Assembly (NCBI RefSeq): GCF_019393635.1
Contig: NC_057862.1
Span: 477,280,669 to 477,344,668 of the forward strand
Reading direction: 5' to 3'
Length of the DNA: 64,000 bases
Source: Dromiciops gliroides
Lineage: Eukaryota > Chordata > Mammalia > Microbiotheria > Microbiotheriidae
The stretch's first letter is position 1. Every line of letters begins with the position of its first letter. Positions 24,845 through 36,176 of this stretch are shown one piece after another. The notes below the pieces were generated by a model. That model worked only from the letters and a program-made list of their open reading frames with translations, had not been told where the DNA came from and made no database searches. Position numbers and translations under genes: made by a program.

Positions 24845-25003
24845 GTTTGTTTGTTTGTTTATTTTTTAGTGAGGCAATTGGGGTTAAGTGACTTGCCCAG
24901 GGTCACACAGCTAGTAAGTGTTAAGTGTCTGAGGCCGGATTTGAACTCAGGTACTCCTGAATCCAGGGCCTGTGCTTTATCCACTGCGCCACCTAGCTGC
25001 CCC
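24845..25003 (-). mobile_element. WSINE1-like SINE, antisense
   Basis: Complete element with a (GTTT)n-type tail on the left. The 15-bp duplication ACTACCTTAGATTTT (24830-24844 and 25004-25018) is perfect, so the copy is young. Confidence 0.95.
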
Positions 25004-25580
25004 ACTACCTTAGATTTTTAAGTGATATGCACAAAAGCAAAGTTAATTAACTGAGCAGAAATACAAAAGCAAGGCATGGTCCTATAAGAATAATGTCACA
25101 GGGCAGAGTCAAAATGGCAGAGGAAGGCAGTAACCTCTTGGAACTCCCCACATGATCATGCCAAAAATCTCCAAGTAATGCCATAAGACAATTCCTGGAG
25201 CAGCAGAACCCACAAAATGATGGTGTGAGATCATTTTCTAGCCAAAGACAACTTAGAAGGATGGCAGGAAGGGTCTGTTATACTAGGGTGACAGCAAAGC
25301 ACAGGCCTACTGCTGTGCCTACAGATTCAGCCCCAGGCTGCTCCAGAGAGAGACCCCTGGAGTCTCTGAATTGGCTGCAGCTGTGGCTTCTTCTGGAACT
25401 AACCTCATAGTCTGGTGAGAGGACTGAGTGGTTGACTGCAGGGAGATTACATGGGTCTCTGCCAGCACTGAGGTGTAACTTGGTTGTTTTGCCCATGTTG
25501 GGAACCAGGAAGCAGTCTTAAGTGGCAGGCCCAGATGAGGAAGGGGGGCAGGCTCCAGCTTGCAATCATAGCACAAAGCT

Positions 25581-26050
25581 TAGACATCATCTTCCAAGAA
25601 ATTATCAAGGAAAATTGCCCTTATATTCTAGAAGCAGATGGTAAAATAGAAATTGAACGAATCCACCAATCAACTCCTGAAAGAGATCCCAAAAGGAAAA
25701 CCTCCAGGAATATTATAGCCAAATTTGAGATCTCCCAGGTCAAGGAGAAAATATTGCAAGCAGTTAGAACAAAGGAATTCAAATACTGTGGAGCTCCAAT
25801 AAGGATAAAACAAGATCTAGCAGCATCTACACTAAAGGACCAGAGGGCATGGAATATGATATTCCAGAGGGCAAAGAAACTGGCACTACAGCCAAGAATC
25901 ACCTATCCAGCAAGACTGAGTATAATCTTTCAGAGGAAAAAATGGAACTTCAATGAAAAAGAGGATTTTCAGGCATTCATGAAGAAAAGACCTGAACTGA
26001 ATAGAAAATTTGACTTTCAATACAAGACCCTAGAGAAGCATAAAATGTAA
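25581..26050 (+). pseudogene. L1/HAL1 ORF1p-like C-terminal region
   Basis: This is the clearest L1 ORF1 coding remnant in the window. The peptide runs FQEIIKENCPYILEADGKIE, then IERIHQSTPERDPK, NIIAKFEISQVKEKILQAVR, AWNMIFQRAKKLALQPRITY and PARLSIIF. It matches the RRM and C-terminal domains of L1 ORF1 protein (compare the usual 'R-HIIMKL...KEKILKAAR', 'LQPRILYPARLSF'). The frame is open from 25484, but the N-terminal coiled-coil part is absent, so the protein is truncated relative to the usual 300 or so residues. It would bind nucleic acid in an L1-type particle if it were ever whole. No function is claimed here. Confidence 0.75.
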
Positions 26051-26217
26051 ACAGGAAAAAGAAATCATGAGAGAGGTTAAAAGGTTAAACTGTTTACATT
26101 CCTATATGGGAAAATGATACTTCTAATTCATAAGAACTTTCTCAGTATTAGGGCAGCTGAAGGGAATAGATTTAGACAGAGGAGAAGACACAATTATGAA
26201 GAGATGATATCTGTAAA

Positions 26218-26365
26218 GCATTTATTTTTTGTTTATCTTTGGGGGGAGCAGTCAGGGTGGGGTGGCATACCCAGGGTTGAGGCTTGTATCTGAGGCTGGA
26301 TTTGAGCTCAGGTCCTCTTGGATCCAAGGCAGGTGCTTTTTCCACTGTGTCACCTAGCTGCCCCA
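26218..26365 (-). mobile_element. WSINE1-like SINE inside HAL1-like element
   Basis: Antisense SINE with imperfect duplication (GATATCTGTAAA at 26206-26217, GACATCTTTAAA at 26370-26381). Confidence 0.8.
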
Positions 26366-28639
26366 GGTTGACATCTTTAAAATAAAATTAAGGGGTGAGA
26401 GGATTGCACTGGGAGAAAGGAAAAGGGAGAGGTGGAATGGAGTAAAGTATCTCCCATGAAAGCAAGAAAAAGCTTATGGAGTGGAGGGGAAGATGGGGAG
26501 GAGTGGGGAAGTGAATGAGCCTTACTCTCATCATAATTGCCTCAAAGAGAGAATAACTACAAACTCAAGTATGTATAGTAATGTATCTTGCCCTGCAGGG
26601 AAGTGGGAGAGGAAGGGGATAAGGGGGGAGGGTGAAGGAAGGGAGAGCAGATTGGGGGAGGGACAGTCAAAAGCAAAACTCTTTTGAAGAGGGAAAGAGT
26701 AAAAGAAGATAGAAAATAGAATAAATATCATGGGGAGCAAATAGGATGGAGGGAAACACAGCAATAGTAAGTGGGGGAAATTTGAAGGAGATGCAAGAGC
26801 ACTATAAGATCAGAATGATGAAGATGAGGATGGTACTTTGCTAGGCTATTCTATTGTGAAGAAAATTCTTTGTAAGGTATAAGGTACTATATAAATGTTA
26901 GATATTATTGTTGTTGCAATAATCAACATCATGGGTGTTTTGCAAGGAAATCTCCCTTTAAAATACTATATAAATGTAGTTTACTGTTAAAGAAAAAAAA
27001 AGATGAGCAGGATGCTATCAGAAAAACCTGGAAAGACTTACATAAGCTGTTGCAAAGTGAAATGTACTGTATACAAAATAACAGCAATATGGTAAGATGA
27101 TCTGCTTTGAATGACTTAGTTATTTCAACAATGCAATGATCCAAGACAACTCTGAAGGATTTATGAAAAATGCAATCCATCTACAGAGAGAGAACTGATG
27201 GTGTCTGAATAGTTGGAAGGATATTTTGTTGTTGTTAGTTCCCTGTTCTAAAGGTTTTTGTCTGCTATGTTTTGCATAACTGCACATATATAACTTATAC
27301 TGAATTGCTTGAATTCTTTTTTTTTTTTTTGAGTAGTCATGGAAAAATTCTCATATTAGCTAGTTGTGAGAGAAAAAAGTAAAAAAAAACCTTCAGATTA
27401 AGGAATTGTCAAAGATAAAAAGAAAAAAAATTAATGTGTTTCTATCTGTTTTTAGATACTATCAGTTCTTTCTCTGCAGATGGGCTGCAATCTTCATAAG
27501 TCCTTCAGGGTTATATTGGATCATTGCCTTGCTGAAAATAATCACATGCTTCCCAGCAGATCATCCTCCACTATTGCTGTTATTTTGTATACAGTACATT
27601 TCACTCTGCTTCCGTTCATGTAGGTCTTTCCAGGTTTTTCTGATAGTATTCTGTTCATTATAACCTGTATATAGTACCTTAAGCTTGACAGAGAATTTTC
27701 TTCATAAAAGCCCAGCAAGTAGGTACCATACGTTTTGCCATTATAGTCAATCATCATAACTATTTCCCTCCATCCCACTCCCTTCCCATGACATTTACTC
27801 TATCTTCTTTTTACCTATTCCTCCTCAAAAGTGTTTTACTTCTGACTATCCTCTCCCAGCTCTGCCCTCCCTTATTATACATACTCAAGTAGGTATAGTA
27901 ATGTATTTTTGCCCTGAGGGAGGGGAGGGACATAAGGAGGGGGAAAAGAAGGGAAGGAGGGAAGGGCAGATTGGGGGAGAGAGCAGTAAAAAGCAAAACA
28001 CTTTCAAGGAAGATGAAGATGTTCTGCATTACTGCACAAGTATGACATATTGAATTGCTTGATCTCATAGGGAGGGTTGAGGAGGGAGGGAGGAAGAAAA
28101 ATTTAGAACACAGAATTAGCTCATGGACCTTGATCTCATAGGAGTGGGCTCATGGAGGGAATAGCATTCATACCCAATTAGGAGGAGTAATCTATTTAAC
28201 CCTGCAGGAAAGTAGGAGGGGAGGAGGATAAGGAAGGAAGAATTGCTTGAATTCTTAAGGGGGGAATAGGGAGGAAGGAAGAGAATTTGGACCACAAAGT
28301 TTTAAAAATTGATGTTACAATTTGTTTTTACATTTAAGGTGGGGAAAAATTCTAAATAAATAATTTTTTAAAAAGAATAATGTCACAAGGAATACTAAGG
28401 ACAACACAAAGAGATGATTAAATTATTTGAGGAGTGCTAGAGGTGGATTGAATGATGATAATTAATGATGGAGAGAAAGCAGAACTACTCAGTTGTTTTG
28501 TTGACTGTTTTCTCTTCTAAAGAAAACATTTGGGCTGGAAAGAAAAGAACAATTCAGGAGTAAAAACCCAAGATAAATAGAGAGCCAGTAGCAGAATAGA
28601 TGACTGCCCTTGATGAAATCAAAGCACATAGGACCTAAA

Positions 28640-28965
28640 AACTATATCCTTGTGTACTAAAGCAACTAGAAGATGTGATGATTACTGAGTCATTGACAGT
28701 GATCACTGAAAGATGAGGGAGGATGTGAAAGGTGTCACAGACTGAAGTTGACAAATGTCCTGATTTTCCATTTGAATATGCAAATGATAGGACAATGAGC
28801 TTGATTTTTGTTTCTGACAAAAATTCTAGAAAAGGGTGGTTAATAAAAATCTCAAAAAGGAAATAATTATCACAAAGAGCCGGCATGGCTTCATCAAGGA
28901 CAAGTCAAATTTGACTGACCTCATTTCCCTCTTGGAGAGTTACTAGAATGGTAGATTAGGAGAAT
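28640..28965 (+). mobile_element. CR1/L3-type LINE fragment
   Basis: Contains the run AGCCGGCATGGCTTCATCAA, GGACAAGTCAAATTTGACTG and ACCTCATTTCCC, the nucleotide form of the CR1/L3 'SQHGFIK..SCLTNLIS' reverse-transcriptase segment, plus upstream text with a GATCACTGAAAGAT motif. Confidence 0.65.
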
Positions 28966-28999
28966 GAATGCTCATACATTCATGGTTAAAGGAACCATG

Positions 29000-29255
29000 T
29001 AAGGTCATCTAGTCCAACCTTTTCATTTTACTATTGTGAGCATCAAATAACATGGTGAATGTTAAGCATTTTGTAAACTTTATAGTGGTATAAAATATAT
29101 TATTATGACAAAGATGGAAATTGAGGCCCAGAAAGAGTATTTCATCTAAAGCAATGCAGATAGTAAATAGCAAAGCTGGGGTTCAAACCTAGGTTCTTTG
29201 ATTCTAAATCCAATACTCTTTCCATTGTACCATGTCAATTCCTAACTATTGAAAT
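29000..29255 (-). mobile_element. MIR remnant, antisense
   Basis: CATCTAGTCCAACC, then AAATTGAGGCCCAGAAAG and GGTTCAAACCTAGG. Confidence 0.65.
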
Positions 29256-29269
29256 TCCACTCATCTTTG

Positions 29270-29945
29270 AAGCCCATCTTAAATTCTATCTTCTTCTTGC
29301 CGATTACAGCCAGAAGTAAGTTCATCCTCATGAGTCTTCCATAGAACTTTGTACTTTTCACATGTATTTATCATATTCCATTTTTATTATGGTTATTTAA
29401 GTATAAGTCTTATTGTCCTCCACTGATAAACAACTTCTTAAGGGGGGTAGTGGATCATATCTTAATCCATTTTTATATCTCCTTACACTGTGTTCGAGGT
29501 CAGTTAGTGGTGTAGTATATAGAATGCTGGGCCTGAAGTTAAGAAGACTCATCTTCCTGAATTCAAATTTGGCCTCAGAAACTTACTAGCTGAGTGACTC
29601 TGCGAAAGTTACTTAACCCTGTTTGCCTCAGTTTCCTCATCTATAAAATGAACTGGAGAAGGAATGGCAAACCACTCCAATATCTTTGCCAAGAAAACCC
29701 CAAATGGGGTCACAAAGAGTTAGACATAACTGAAATGACTGAACAACTACATTTAAAGGCATGGATATGTTCTATTTAATATGGGTTGAATGAATGATAA
29801 GCTTTGTGAAACCACTTTTAGAGAATATAAGCTTTGGAGGGCAAACTTCATCTTCTTTTTCACTTTTTTATCCCCAATGTCTAGCACAGTGTTTTGTCCA
29901 TGGTAGGCCCTTAACGAATGTTTGTTGATTGGAATGGCACTATGT
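29270..29945 (+). mobile_element. L2 3' region split by a Mar1 SINE
   Basis: 29270-29494 holds L2 3' text (CATCTTTGAAGCCCATCTTA). A Mar1-type SINE fills 29495-29750. L2 resumes and ends near 29945 with TCTAGCACAGTG and CGAATGTTTGTTGATTG. Confidence 0.7.
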
Positions 29946-29949
29946 CTAA

Positions 29950-30359
29950 TTTAAAAGGAGAAGAGGGGATTTAACTAGGGTGCTGCCACCCTAAAAGGCT
30001 AGGGCCTCCCTGGGAGACTCTGCAGGTTATAACTTATCATTTCCCCACTCCCTGTGCGGTTTCTCTCTCTATTGTGACTTGATTATGTGGACCTCCAGGT
30101 ACTACATCAATAAATAAGATGACAGTGAGCTGGGGGGAGAAGTTAAAAGTAGAAAAAATAAGAAAGGAGAACAATAAATTCAGGGCAAGGAAAGGAAGCC
30201 AACAGAGGGTCAAACAAGTAGTAATGATCTGAGAAGAGATGAAATTACTGTGCAATGTTTTGAACTCATTAGAAATAGTAAAAAAATGTCATGCACTGTA
30301 CTTTTTCTGTCAGTGTGTTATCTGTTCTGATGCCTTGATGTTTTCTCTATATTTCATAG
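29950..30359. other. Unassigned sequence upstream of candidate exon
   Basis: No repeat recognised. The last 20 bases form a modest pyrimidine-rich acceptor ending TTTCATAG at 30359. Confidence 0.35.
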
Positions 30360-30461
30360 TTGCTTCTGGCAGTGGAGTGTACATTGGCAAGCTAATAAAA
30401 TCTGCAGAGGACCTGGCAACTCATGAGGGATTAATAAATTACCACCCCAAGTCAGTAGAAG
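30360..30461 (+). other. Weak candidate protein-coding exon
   Basis: A 102-bp block with an AG acceptor (ATTTCATAG, ending 30359) and a strong donor (GAAG then GTAAGA, from 30462). It is open in the one frame that reads ASGSGVYIGKLIKSAEDLAT, then HEGLINYHPKSVE. The length is a multiple of three and the phase is the same at both ends, so it could be spliced in or out without a frameshift. It lies in a stretch without recognised repeats. I do not recognise the protein, and no partner exon was found in the window. It may be chance. Confidence 0.25.
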
Positions 30462-30589
30462 GTAAGATCTTACCTGAGAAACCTTTGGAAAACCTTTGCC
30501 AGATGTCCTTGTTCAGAAAAGGGCTGAGGGACTGATGCAGTGGTGGTGGCACCAGTGTATGTTGCTGGTTTCTCATGAGAGACCAAAAG

Positions 30590-31045
30590 TGGACATGAGG
30601 GTGAGGCAGAAGATAGAATACTGTATTAGGACTCAAAGGACATTGCTTTGAATAATTGGATAATCCCAGTTGTGCATCTTGCTACCTATGTGACCTTGGG
30701 TAAGTCATATATAAAATGAGGAAGTTAGACTATGAGGCCTTTAAGGTCTCTTCCAGTGTTAAATCTATGATGCTTTGAAGCAAAGGTACTACACAAGAGC
30801 TAACATTTATATAGCCCTTATAAATATCATCTCTACAAATGCACTTTATTCTTTGCAAATTTCACAACAGCCTTATGAAGCTGGTGATATTATCATTCCT
30901 ATTTTACAGATAGGGAAACTGAGGCTGAGAAAGGGTAAATGACCTACCCATAGTCATATATCTACTAAGTGTCTCAGAGAGAATTTGACTTCAGGTCTTC
31001 TGACTCCAGGTCCAGTCCTGTATCCAGTATGCCACCTAGTTACCT
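30590..31045. mobile_element. MIR (sense) then THER1/MIR (antisense)
   Basis: 30590-30785: MIR with CTATGTGACCTTGGGTAAGT and CTCTTCCAGTG. 30790-31045: antisense THER1 with ATTTTACAGATAGGGAAACT and GAGGCTGAGAAAGG. Confidence 0.65.
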
Positions 31046-31059
31046 CTGGTTCAGGTATC

Positions 31060-31375
31060 CAAGTCCAAAACTTCCTTTGAGGTCTCTGTTTGAGTCTTGA
31101 TTTCTCTAGGAAACCTCCCCTCAGTTATTGATTACTGTTCTACACTCTGAATTTCTACTGAACTATCTGTATTGCATTTTGGGCACTTAACCTATGCTAC
31201 ATTTGGAGGTTTTTAGTCTCCTGATGTATTTGTCTTTTCTCCCCAAATGGACCACAAACTCCCCTGAAGACAGAGGCTTTATTTCATGCCTCTTTTTATG
31301 GCCAATTCCAGGGCAGAGAAGCTGCTCAAAAATCTTGGCTGATTATAACAGCTAATAGAGACTCTATCCACAAAT
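31060..31375 (+). mobile_element. L2 3' UTR fragment
   Basis: Order and composition of the L2 3' part (GGAAACCTCCCCTCAG, ACCACAAACTCCCCTGAAG), without the extreme end. Confidence 0.5.
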
Positions 31376-31406
31376 TGTGTGGGGTTTCTTATTACTATAT
31401 GTTATG

Positions 31407-31800
31407 TGAGAAAATAATGGGATTTGGCAGATATCAAAGGCCCACCTGGAGATAAATCTAAAATCTAAACTGATTGAATGAAGTGAGTGATTGATTTTGC
31501 TGATTAGCCTGCTTGAAGTTAATTAGATTGTAACCCACACCCTGGATGGCCCTTAAGATGTTATTTTTCTCAGAGAGCTAAAGACTTTGAATTCAACATG
31601 AGACCACCTTCAAGTCCAGTGAACCAATGGATTTGGTGATGCCTACCAATCAGCTTGAAGCAATGTGTAAGGACCACCTCTGCTCCAGACCTATAAAAAG
31701 CTTCCACACTTAGTTTGAGAAGAGTACGTGGTTGAAGCAGGCTCATGGTGGAGGGCTTGAGGTCTTCCTACCAGAACAGGCTTGTAACCATACCAATACT
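31407..31800 (+). mobile_element. Partial LTR, same family as 56916-57441 (fossil)
   Basis: Shares a long block with the LTR at 56916: TGAGAAAATAATGGGATTTG at the start, CCTATAAAAAGCTTCCACAC with a TATA box, and a GGTTGAAGCAGG block. Similarity ends near 31800, so the copy is truncated or diverged at its 3' side. Confidence 0.65.
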
Positions 31801-31997
31801 TAATGATCCTTGTTGCTGACATTTAGCAGAAGATCATTGCCCCACCCTAGCTGGATTTTATTGCTAAATTAGGAACAAATTTGGTTTCTAATAAGTGTTG
31901 ATTTGATGCTTATTATTTGATAGCCTAATTTTCAACATATTAAATGTTCTTTCTTATATTGCTACACAAGTATTACTAGGTAATTTTTACTACACAG

Positions 31998-32694
31998 TGT
32001 GAAAGACTAAATATCACTAATCAATTTCTTGGGGCACCAAGGGATCAGTCCTTTCCCTTCTCCATCCAGAAAGTTGAGTTTTCCTTGAGAGAATTCATCA
32101 AATCTCATCTAAGACAAACTCAAGGAAACAAAAGGGATGGAGATAGATTCTTAGATTGCTGAAGGACTGGTGGGATTAAATCATAGCTAGATAATGGACT
32201 TTATCCCAAGCAACTTGAGTGAGGGGTTTTGCATTCCTTTCCTGGATGTCATCTCTAGAGTTCATTTTAGTATAGACCAACTTCAAGTCACAGCCAATTA
32301 GGTTTAAATAATGCTCAGCAATTAGATTTGTTTAATCTATAATGACCCAAAACTCTTATCAAAAAGGATAAAAATCCCAGACAGATAGCCATGTTGGTGC
32401 TGTCGGCTCTTTAGGACCACATGGCCTCTGTTTCTCTCTTGCTCTCTCTCTCTCTCTTGGGTCTCCTTAGGGCCACATGCTGTCTCTCTGAGAGACCACA
32501 TGGGTCTCTTGGAGGCTTTTCTCTTGCTTATGCTAACTGGCATGCTGAAGCTCTCTCTGTTTCTGCTACCATGTGGCCTGGGACCATGAGAAATTAGGGA
32601 GACATGTGGTTAGTCCTTTACTGGTATAATATTGATAAATTAATAATATGCTTGCCCCAAACTGGTGCCTATAGTAATTATTTTCAATGTCACA
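31998..32694 (+). mobile_element. Solo LTR, 697 bp (fossil)
   Basis: TGTGAAAGAC to ATGTCACA with a 4-bp duplication ACAG (31994-31997 and 32695-32698). It contains a CT-rich stretch at about 32430-32460 and no internal retroviral sequence. Confidence 0.7.
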
Positions 32695-32698
32695 ACAG

Positions 32699-33320
32699 GT
32701 AATACTGTGCAGTATGATACTACACAGAAAGTTGGAATTTAGAATGCCTTTATTAGTTTTATTTGCAGTGCAATTGTCATAGTGATTCCATCTAAATTAT
32801 TCTCTACACAATTACCTGCTTGCTATTTCTTGTATAGGACAACTCGTTTCTTACTTTTTTGCCTTTGCAAGGCTTGTTTTCATACCTGTAATGTTCTCTC
32901 CCATCACTTTCATCTCTTGGAATCCTTGGGTCTCTTCAAGGAATAGGTTAAAGACCACCTCTTTCAGGAGGCCTTTCCTGATGCTCCCAGTTATTATTCC
33001 CCACCACCACCATCGCCACTATCACTTATTTGTGTTTGGATACAAGAAATTACTGGTCCAATCCATATGTATGTGTATATACATTTATGTGTGTATGTAT
33101 ATGTAAATATATTTATTTATGCTTCTATATTTATACATAATTAATATAATTTTATTTTAATTATGCATTTTCTATAATATATTTTATATATTTATATACA
33201 GGTTTATATATAAATAATACAGTGAACTGAACCAGTGGTTTCTTATTATAGGTAACTCCCAATGAGAAAACCCTTTTAAAAATGCAACTCAGTACCTATT
33301 CCACAACATATAGTCATGGG
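32699..33320. other. Unique sequence, L2 remnant and AT microsatellite
   Basis: 32840-33015 resembles L2 (TTTCAGGAGGCCTTTCCTGA). 33060-33230 is TATA/TGTA-rich simple sequence. The remainder is unassigned. Confidence 0.5.
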
Positions 33321-33324
33321 ATGA

Positions 33325-33715
33325 AATAAATTCCTTGAGAGAAGACATTGTTTCCTTCTCTGTATTTGTAGCCCAAGCATCTAACACAGTATCTAGAGCA
33401 CCGTAGGTGATTAATAAGTGCTGGTTGATTGATTGATAGAGCCTGTGGCACTAAAACGTTAAGTGACTTTCCAAGTTCTCATAGTCAGTATGTCAGAGGC
33501 AGAACTTGAACCCAGGGCTTTCTGACTTAGAGGCTAGAATATATAGCCTATATTTATTTATCTATGAGCATGTCATCTTCCCCAATAGAGCTTAAGTTCC
33601 TTGAAAGCAGGGGCTACCTCACTTCTATATTTCTATCATCTGCCCCTAACACAGTGACTAATACATAGAAAGCATTTAATAAATACTGACCAAGGGCTTG
33701 ATTGATTTTAGAGCT
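33325..33715 (+). mobile_element. L2 ends around an antisense MIR
   Basis: 33325-33430 L2 terminus (GGTGATTAATAAGTGCTGG), 33440-33550 antisense MIR, 33560-33715 second L2 terminus (GAAAGCATTTAATAAATACT). Confidence 0.65.
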
Positions 33716-33839
33716 GTTTTGGAGAGAGTAATAATACAGTACTTGAAAGAACCCTGTACTGGAATAGAGAGACCCTGATTTTACTTCTGGCCCTGCCTCA
33801 AATTGACCAACTCATACTGAGCAATTCAAGCCAACCATC

Positions 33840-34650
33840 AAGTCCAACATATAACCATTTTTTAAAAAAATGTGCTCTACACTAGAATCCAAAAAGGTTC
33901 ATCTATCATCCATTTATACAGCCGCAATCAAAGGAAACCTAATACCTCCTGCGGTAATCCCATTCCACTGTGGGAAAGCTCTAAATGTTAGCAAGTTGTT
34001 TCTGACTTGAAGTCTATATTTGTCTCCCTGAAACTTCCACCCATTGCATCTAATTCTGCTGTCTGAGACCAAGCAGTATTTGACAGTAGAAATAATACTA
34101 ATTTAGAGGGAAGGGGCAAAGGTTCAAATCCCAGCTATCTGACTTACTACCAATATGAATCTTGGACAAGTCTTTGGGCCTCAGTTTCCTCATCTGTAAA
34201 ATGAGGACATTGGACCAGATGGTCTCTAAATTATCTTTTTTATCTAAATCTATAATTCCAATCCCTCTTCTAGGGACATACATTCAAATACTTTGGACAT
34301 AAACTATCATATGCCTCCAAGTTCCTTTTTCGATGCCAAAAAGCCAAAGCGCACTTAAACCAATTCCCATATGATATACACTTGAATCCCACCATGTCCG
34401 ATTATTCTCCTTAGAGACTCTCTATCTTAATCTATTTCCTTCCTAAACTGTGGTACTCAAAACTGAACACAACATTCCACCATGATTTGACTAAATAGAA
34501 TATAGAGAATGTGACAGTGTTGTCCTAAAAGTTGTACCTCTCTTAATGCATCTTAAAGTTAACTCTTATGAGTACATATCACACTGCAGACATTGAAGTT
34601 GTCATTTGTTGCTGCCTATCCATGTCTCCCCCATCTTGTATTTGAGAAGC
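33840..34650 (-). mobile_element. CR1/L3-type LINE, antisense, split by a MIR
   Basis: Antisense of the CR1/L3 3' part: AACTTCCACCCATTGCATCT and CTGTCTGAGACCAAGCAG, later ATTCAAATACTTTGGACATA and AAACTGAACACAACATTCCA. A sense MIR sits at about 34095-34270. Old and diverged. Confidence 0.6.
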
Positions 34651-34689
34651 CGATTTTTTTTAACCTGGGCATAAGGCTTTCTATGTGAT

Positions 34690-34905
34690 CCTTTTTTGAG
34701 ATACAAATCTATAATTTCATTGAGAAGAGAATTCTCATTGTGGAAACTCCCTTCACCAATGCAGATTAACATCTCATCTGTAACTTTAAAAGTTTTAGAA
34801 AATTGCCTGGAGCACTGAGAGTTTAAGTGGCTTATCCATGGTTACACATGTAGGACTCTTCAAAGGCAGAGCTCAACCTAGGTCTTCATTCTGAAATCAA
34901 TCCTC
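34690..34905 (-). mobile_element. MIR3-like marsupial SINE, antisense
   Basis: CACCAATGCAGATTAACATC, AAATTGCCTGGAGCACTGAG, then a GGTTACACATG block. The same family recurs at 62140-62340. Confidence 0.6.
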
Positions 34906-34909
34906 TATA

Positions 34910-35063
34910 GGGGGCAGCTAAGTGGTACAGTGGATAGAGCACCAACCCTGGATTCAGGAGGACCTGAATTCAAATCTAGCCTCAGACACTTGACACTTAC
35001 TAGCTGTGTGACACTGGGCAAGTCATGTAACCTCCATTGCCCCAACAAAACAAACAGACAGAT

Positions 35064-35121
<58 letters not shown>

Positions 35122-35157
35122 GAATAAATTAAATAAATAACTGAAAGATAAAAATAA
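34910..35157 (+). mobile_element. WSINE1-like SINE with (GATA)n tail
   Basis: The SINE body ends in AACAAAACAAACAGACAGAT and expands into about 15 GATA units (35061-35120) and an A-rich stretch. Imperfect duplication AAATCAATCCTCT / AAATCAGTCCTCT (near 34894 and 35157). Confidence 0.85.
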
Positions 35158-35169
35158 AATCAGTCCTCT

Positions 35170-35345
35170 CTCTGTTATACCACACTGTCTCTCTTTATTT
35201 GTATCTTTATTAAATTCCACCTTATTTAATTCAGCCCAACATTTTTGCCTGTCAAGATTGCTTTGGATTATGATTCTGTCATCCAGCATATACAATCTCC
35301 CTCCCAGCTTCACATCATAGGTTTCATTCCATAGTTGCAATGCCT
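35170..35345 (-). mobile_element. CR1/L3-type LINE fragment, antisense
   Basis: The minus-strand peptide reads VKLGGRLYMLDDRIIIQSNL, then DRQKCWAELNKVEFNKDTN, matching the CR1-clade block usually written 'TKLGG...LDDR..IQ.DLDRLERWAE.NKMKFN'. It is open over this stretch only. Confidence 0.7.
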
Positions 35346-35399
35346 ATTGAATTTGGAAGAAGGAGGGTATTAATTGCCTCTCCCTAGGTGAGAGGGCTA

Positions 35400-36172
35400 A
35401 CATATTGGATGATAGATGCAAGATCCTAAAGGTTTTTATAGAAAAAATATTAAGTTAAATCTAATAAGATGAAATAGAATGGTGATAAATTAAACATACT
35501 TGTGTTCAAAAAATCAACCCCACAGGTACAAAATGGTAGGGTTGAGGTTGGAGAGCCACTCGCATTAAAAAAAAAAAAAAAAGATCTGTGAGATTTAATG
35601 CCCTTCATTCAACAGGGTGATATAGTGGCCATAGACCACATTTTTTACAATACATAGTATTCAGAACTAGGTTCTACAAAACACATTTTTAGTATTTTTT
35701 TTTATTTTGCTGCTTCATTTTTGAAAAGATATTGATAAGCTAGAGGAAGGAAGGTAGCTGGGATAGTGTGGGACCACGCAATACTGGCACATGACAATTG
35801 GTTGGGAAAAGGGGGGATAGCCTGGAGAAGAGAATCCTTAGAAGTGACATGATAGTTATCTAACAGTGGACTGTCCTGGGCAAAAAAGGATTATACTTGT
35901 TTGTTAGACCACAGTGGGAAGAATTAGGACCAATGGTTAGAAGTTGTTGAGATACAAATATTAGCTCAAAGGAAAGAAAAACTTCTTTCAAATTAGTGAT
36001 ATCCAAAAGTGGGATGAGCTGCCTGAGGAAGTAGTGGATTTTCCCTCATTGGAGGTCTTAAAGTAAATGTTGAATGATAACATTATCAAGTGAGATTTTT
36101 TTTTCAGGAATAGGTTAAACTTGATGACCTCTAGGTCCCATAAAATTGTGAGATTCTGTGGTTTTATTATAT
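35400..36172 (+). mobile_element. CR1/L3-type LINE 3' part
   Basis: Sense order: AATCTAATAAGATGAAATAG and GTTCAAAAAATCAACCCC, then after decay AAAGAAAAACTTCTTTCAAA, ATGAGCTGCCTGAGGAAGT and the end TTGATGACCTCTAGGTCCC. It lies tail-to-tail with the antisense copy just upstream, which carries an adjoining part of the same protein. Confidence 0.7.
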
Positions 36173-36176
36173 ATCT

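Larger units (their letters stand above)
25101..28372 (+). mobile_element. HAL1-like half-LINE (ORF1 only) with rearranged 3' UTR
   Basis: The whole block is bounded by a perfect 15-bp duplication AAGAATAATGTCACA (25086-25100 and 28373-28387), so it integrated as one unit. Order: L1-like 5' leader (25101-25560), ORF1 C-terminal region (open to 26050), purine-rich spacer, SINE insertion (26218-26365), L1 3' UTR text (26990-27330), an inverted copy of the same text (about 27440-27870), further direct copies of the spacer, and an A-rich end (28340-28372). No ORF2 is seen. Elements with ORF1 but no ORF2 are known as HAL1. The inverted and repeated 3' UTR is unusual. Confidence 0.75.

Noticed and set aside
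35061-35120. Regular repeats resembling a CRISPR array
   Set aside because: A pure 4-bp GATA tail of a SINE. There are no spacers, and the genome is eukaryotic.
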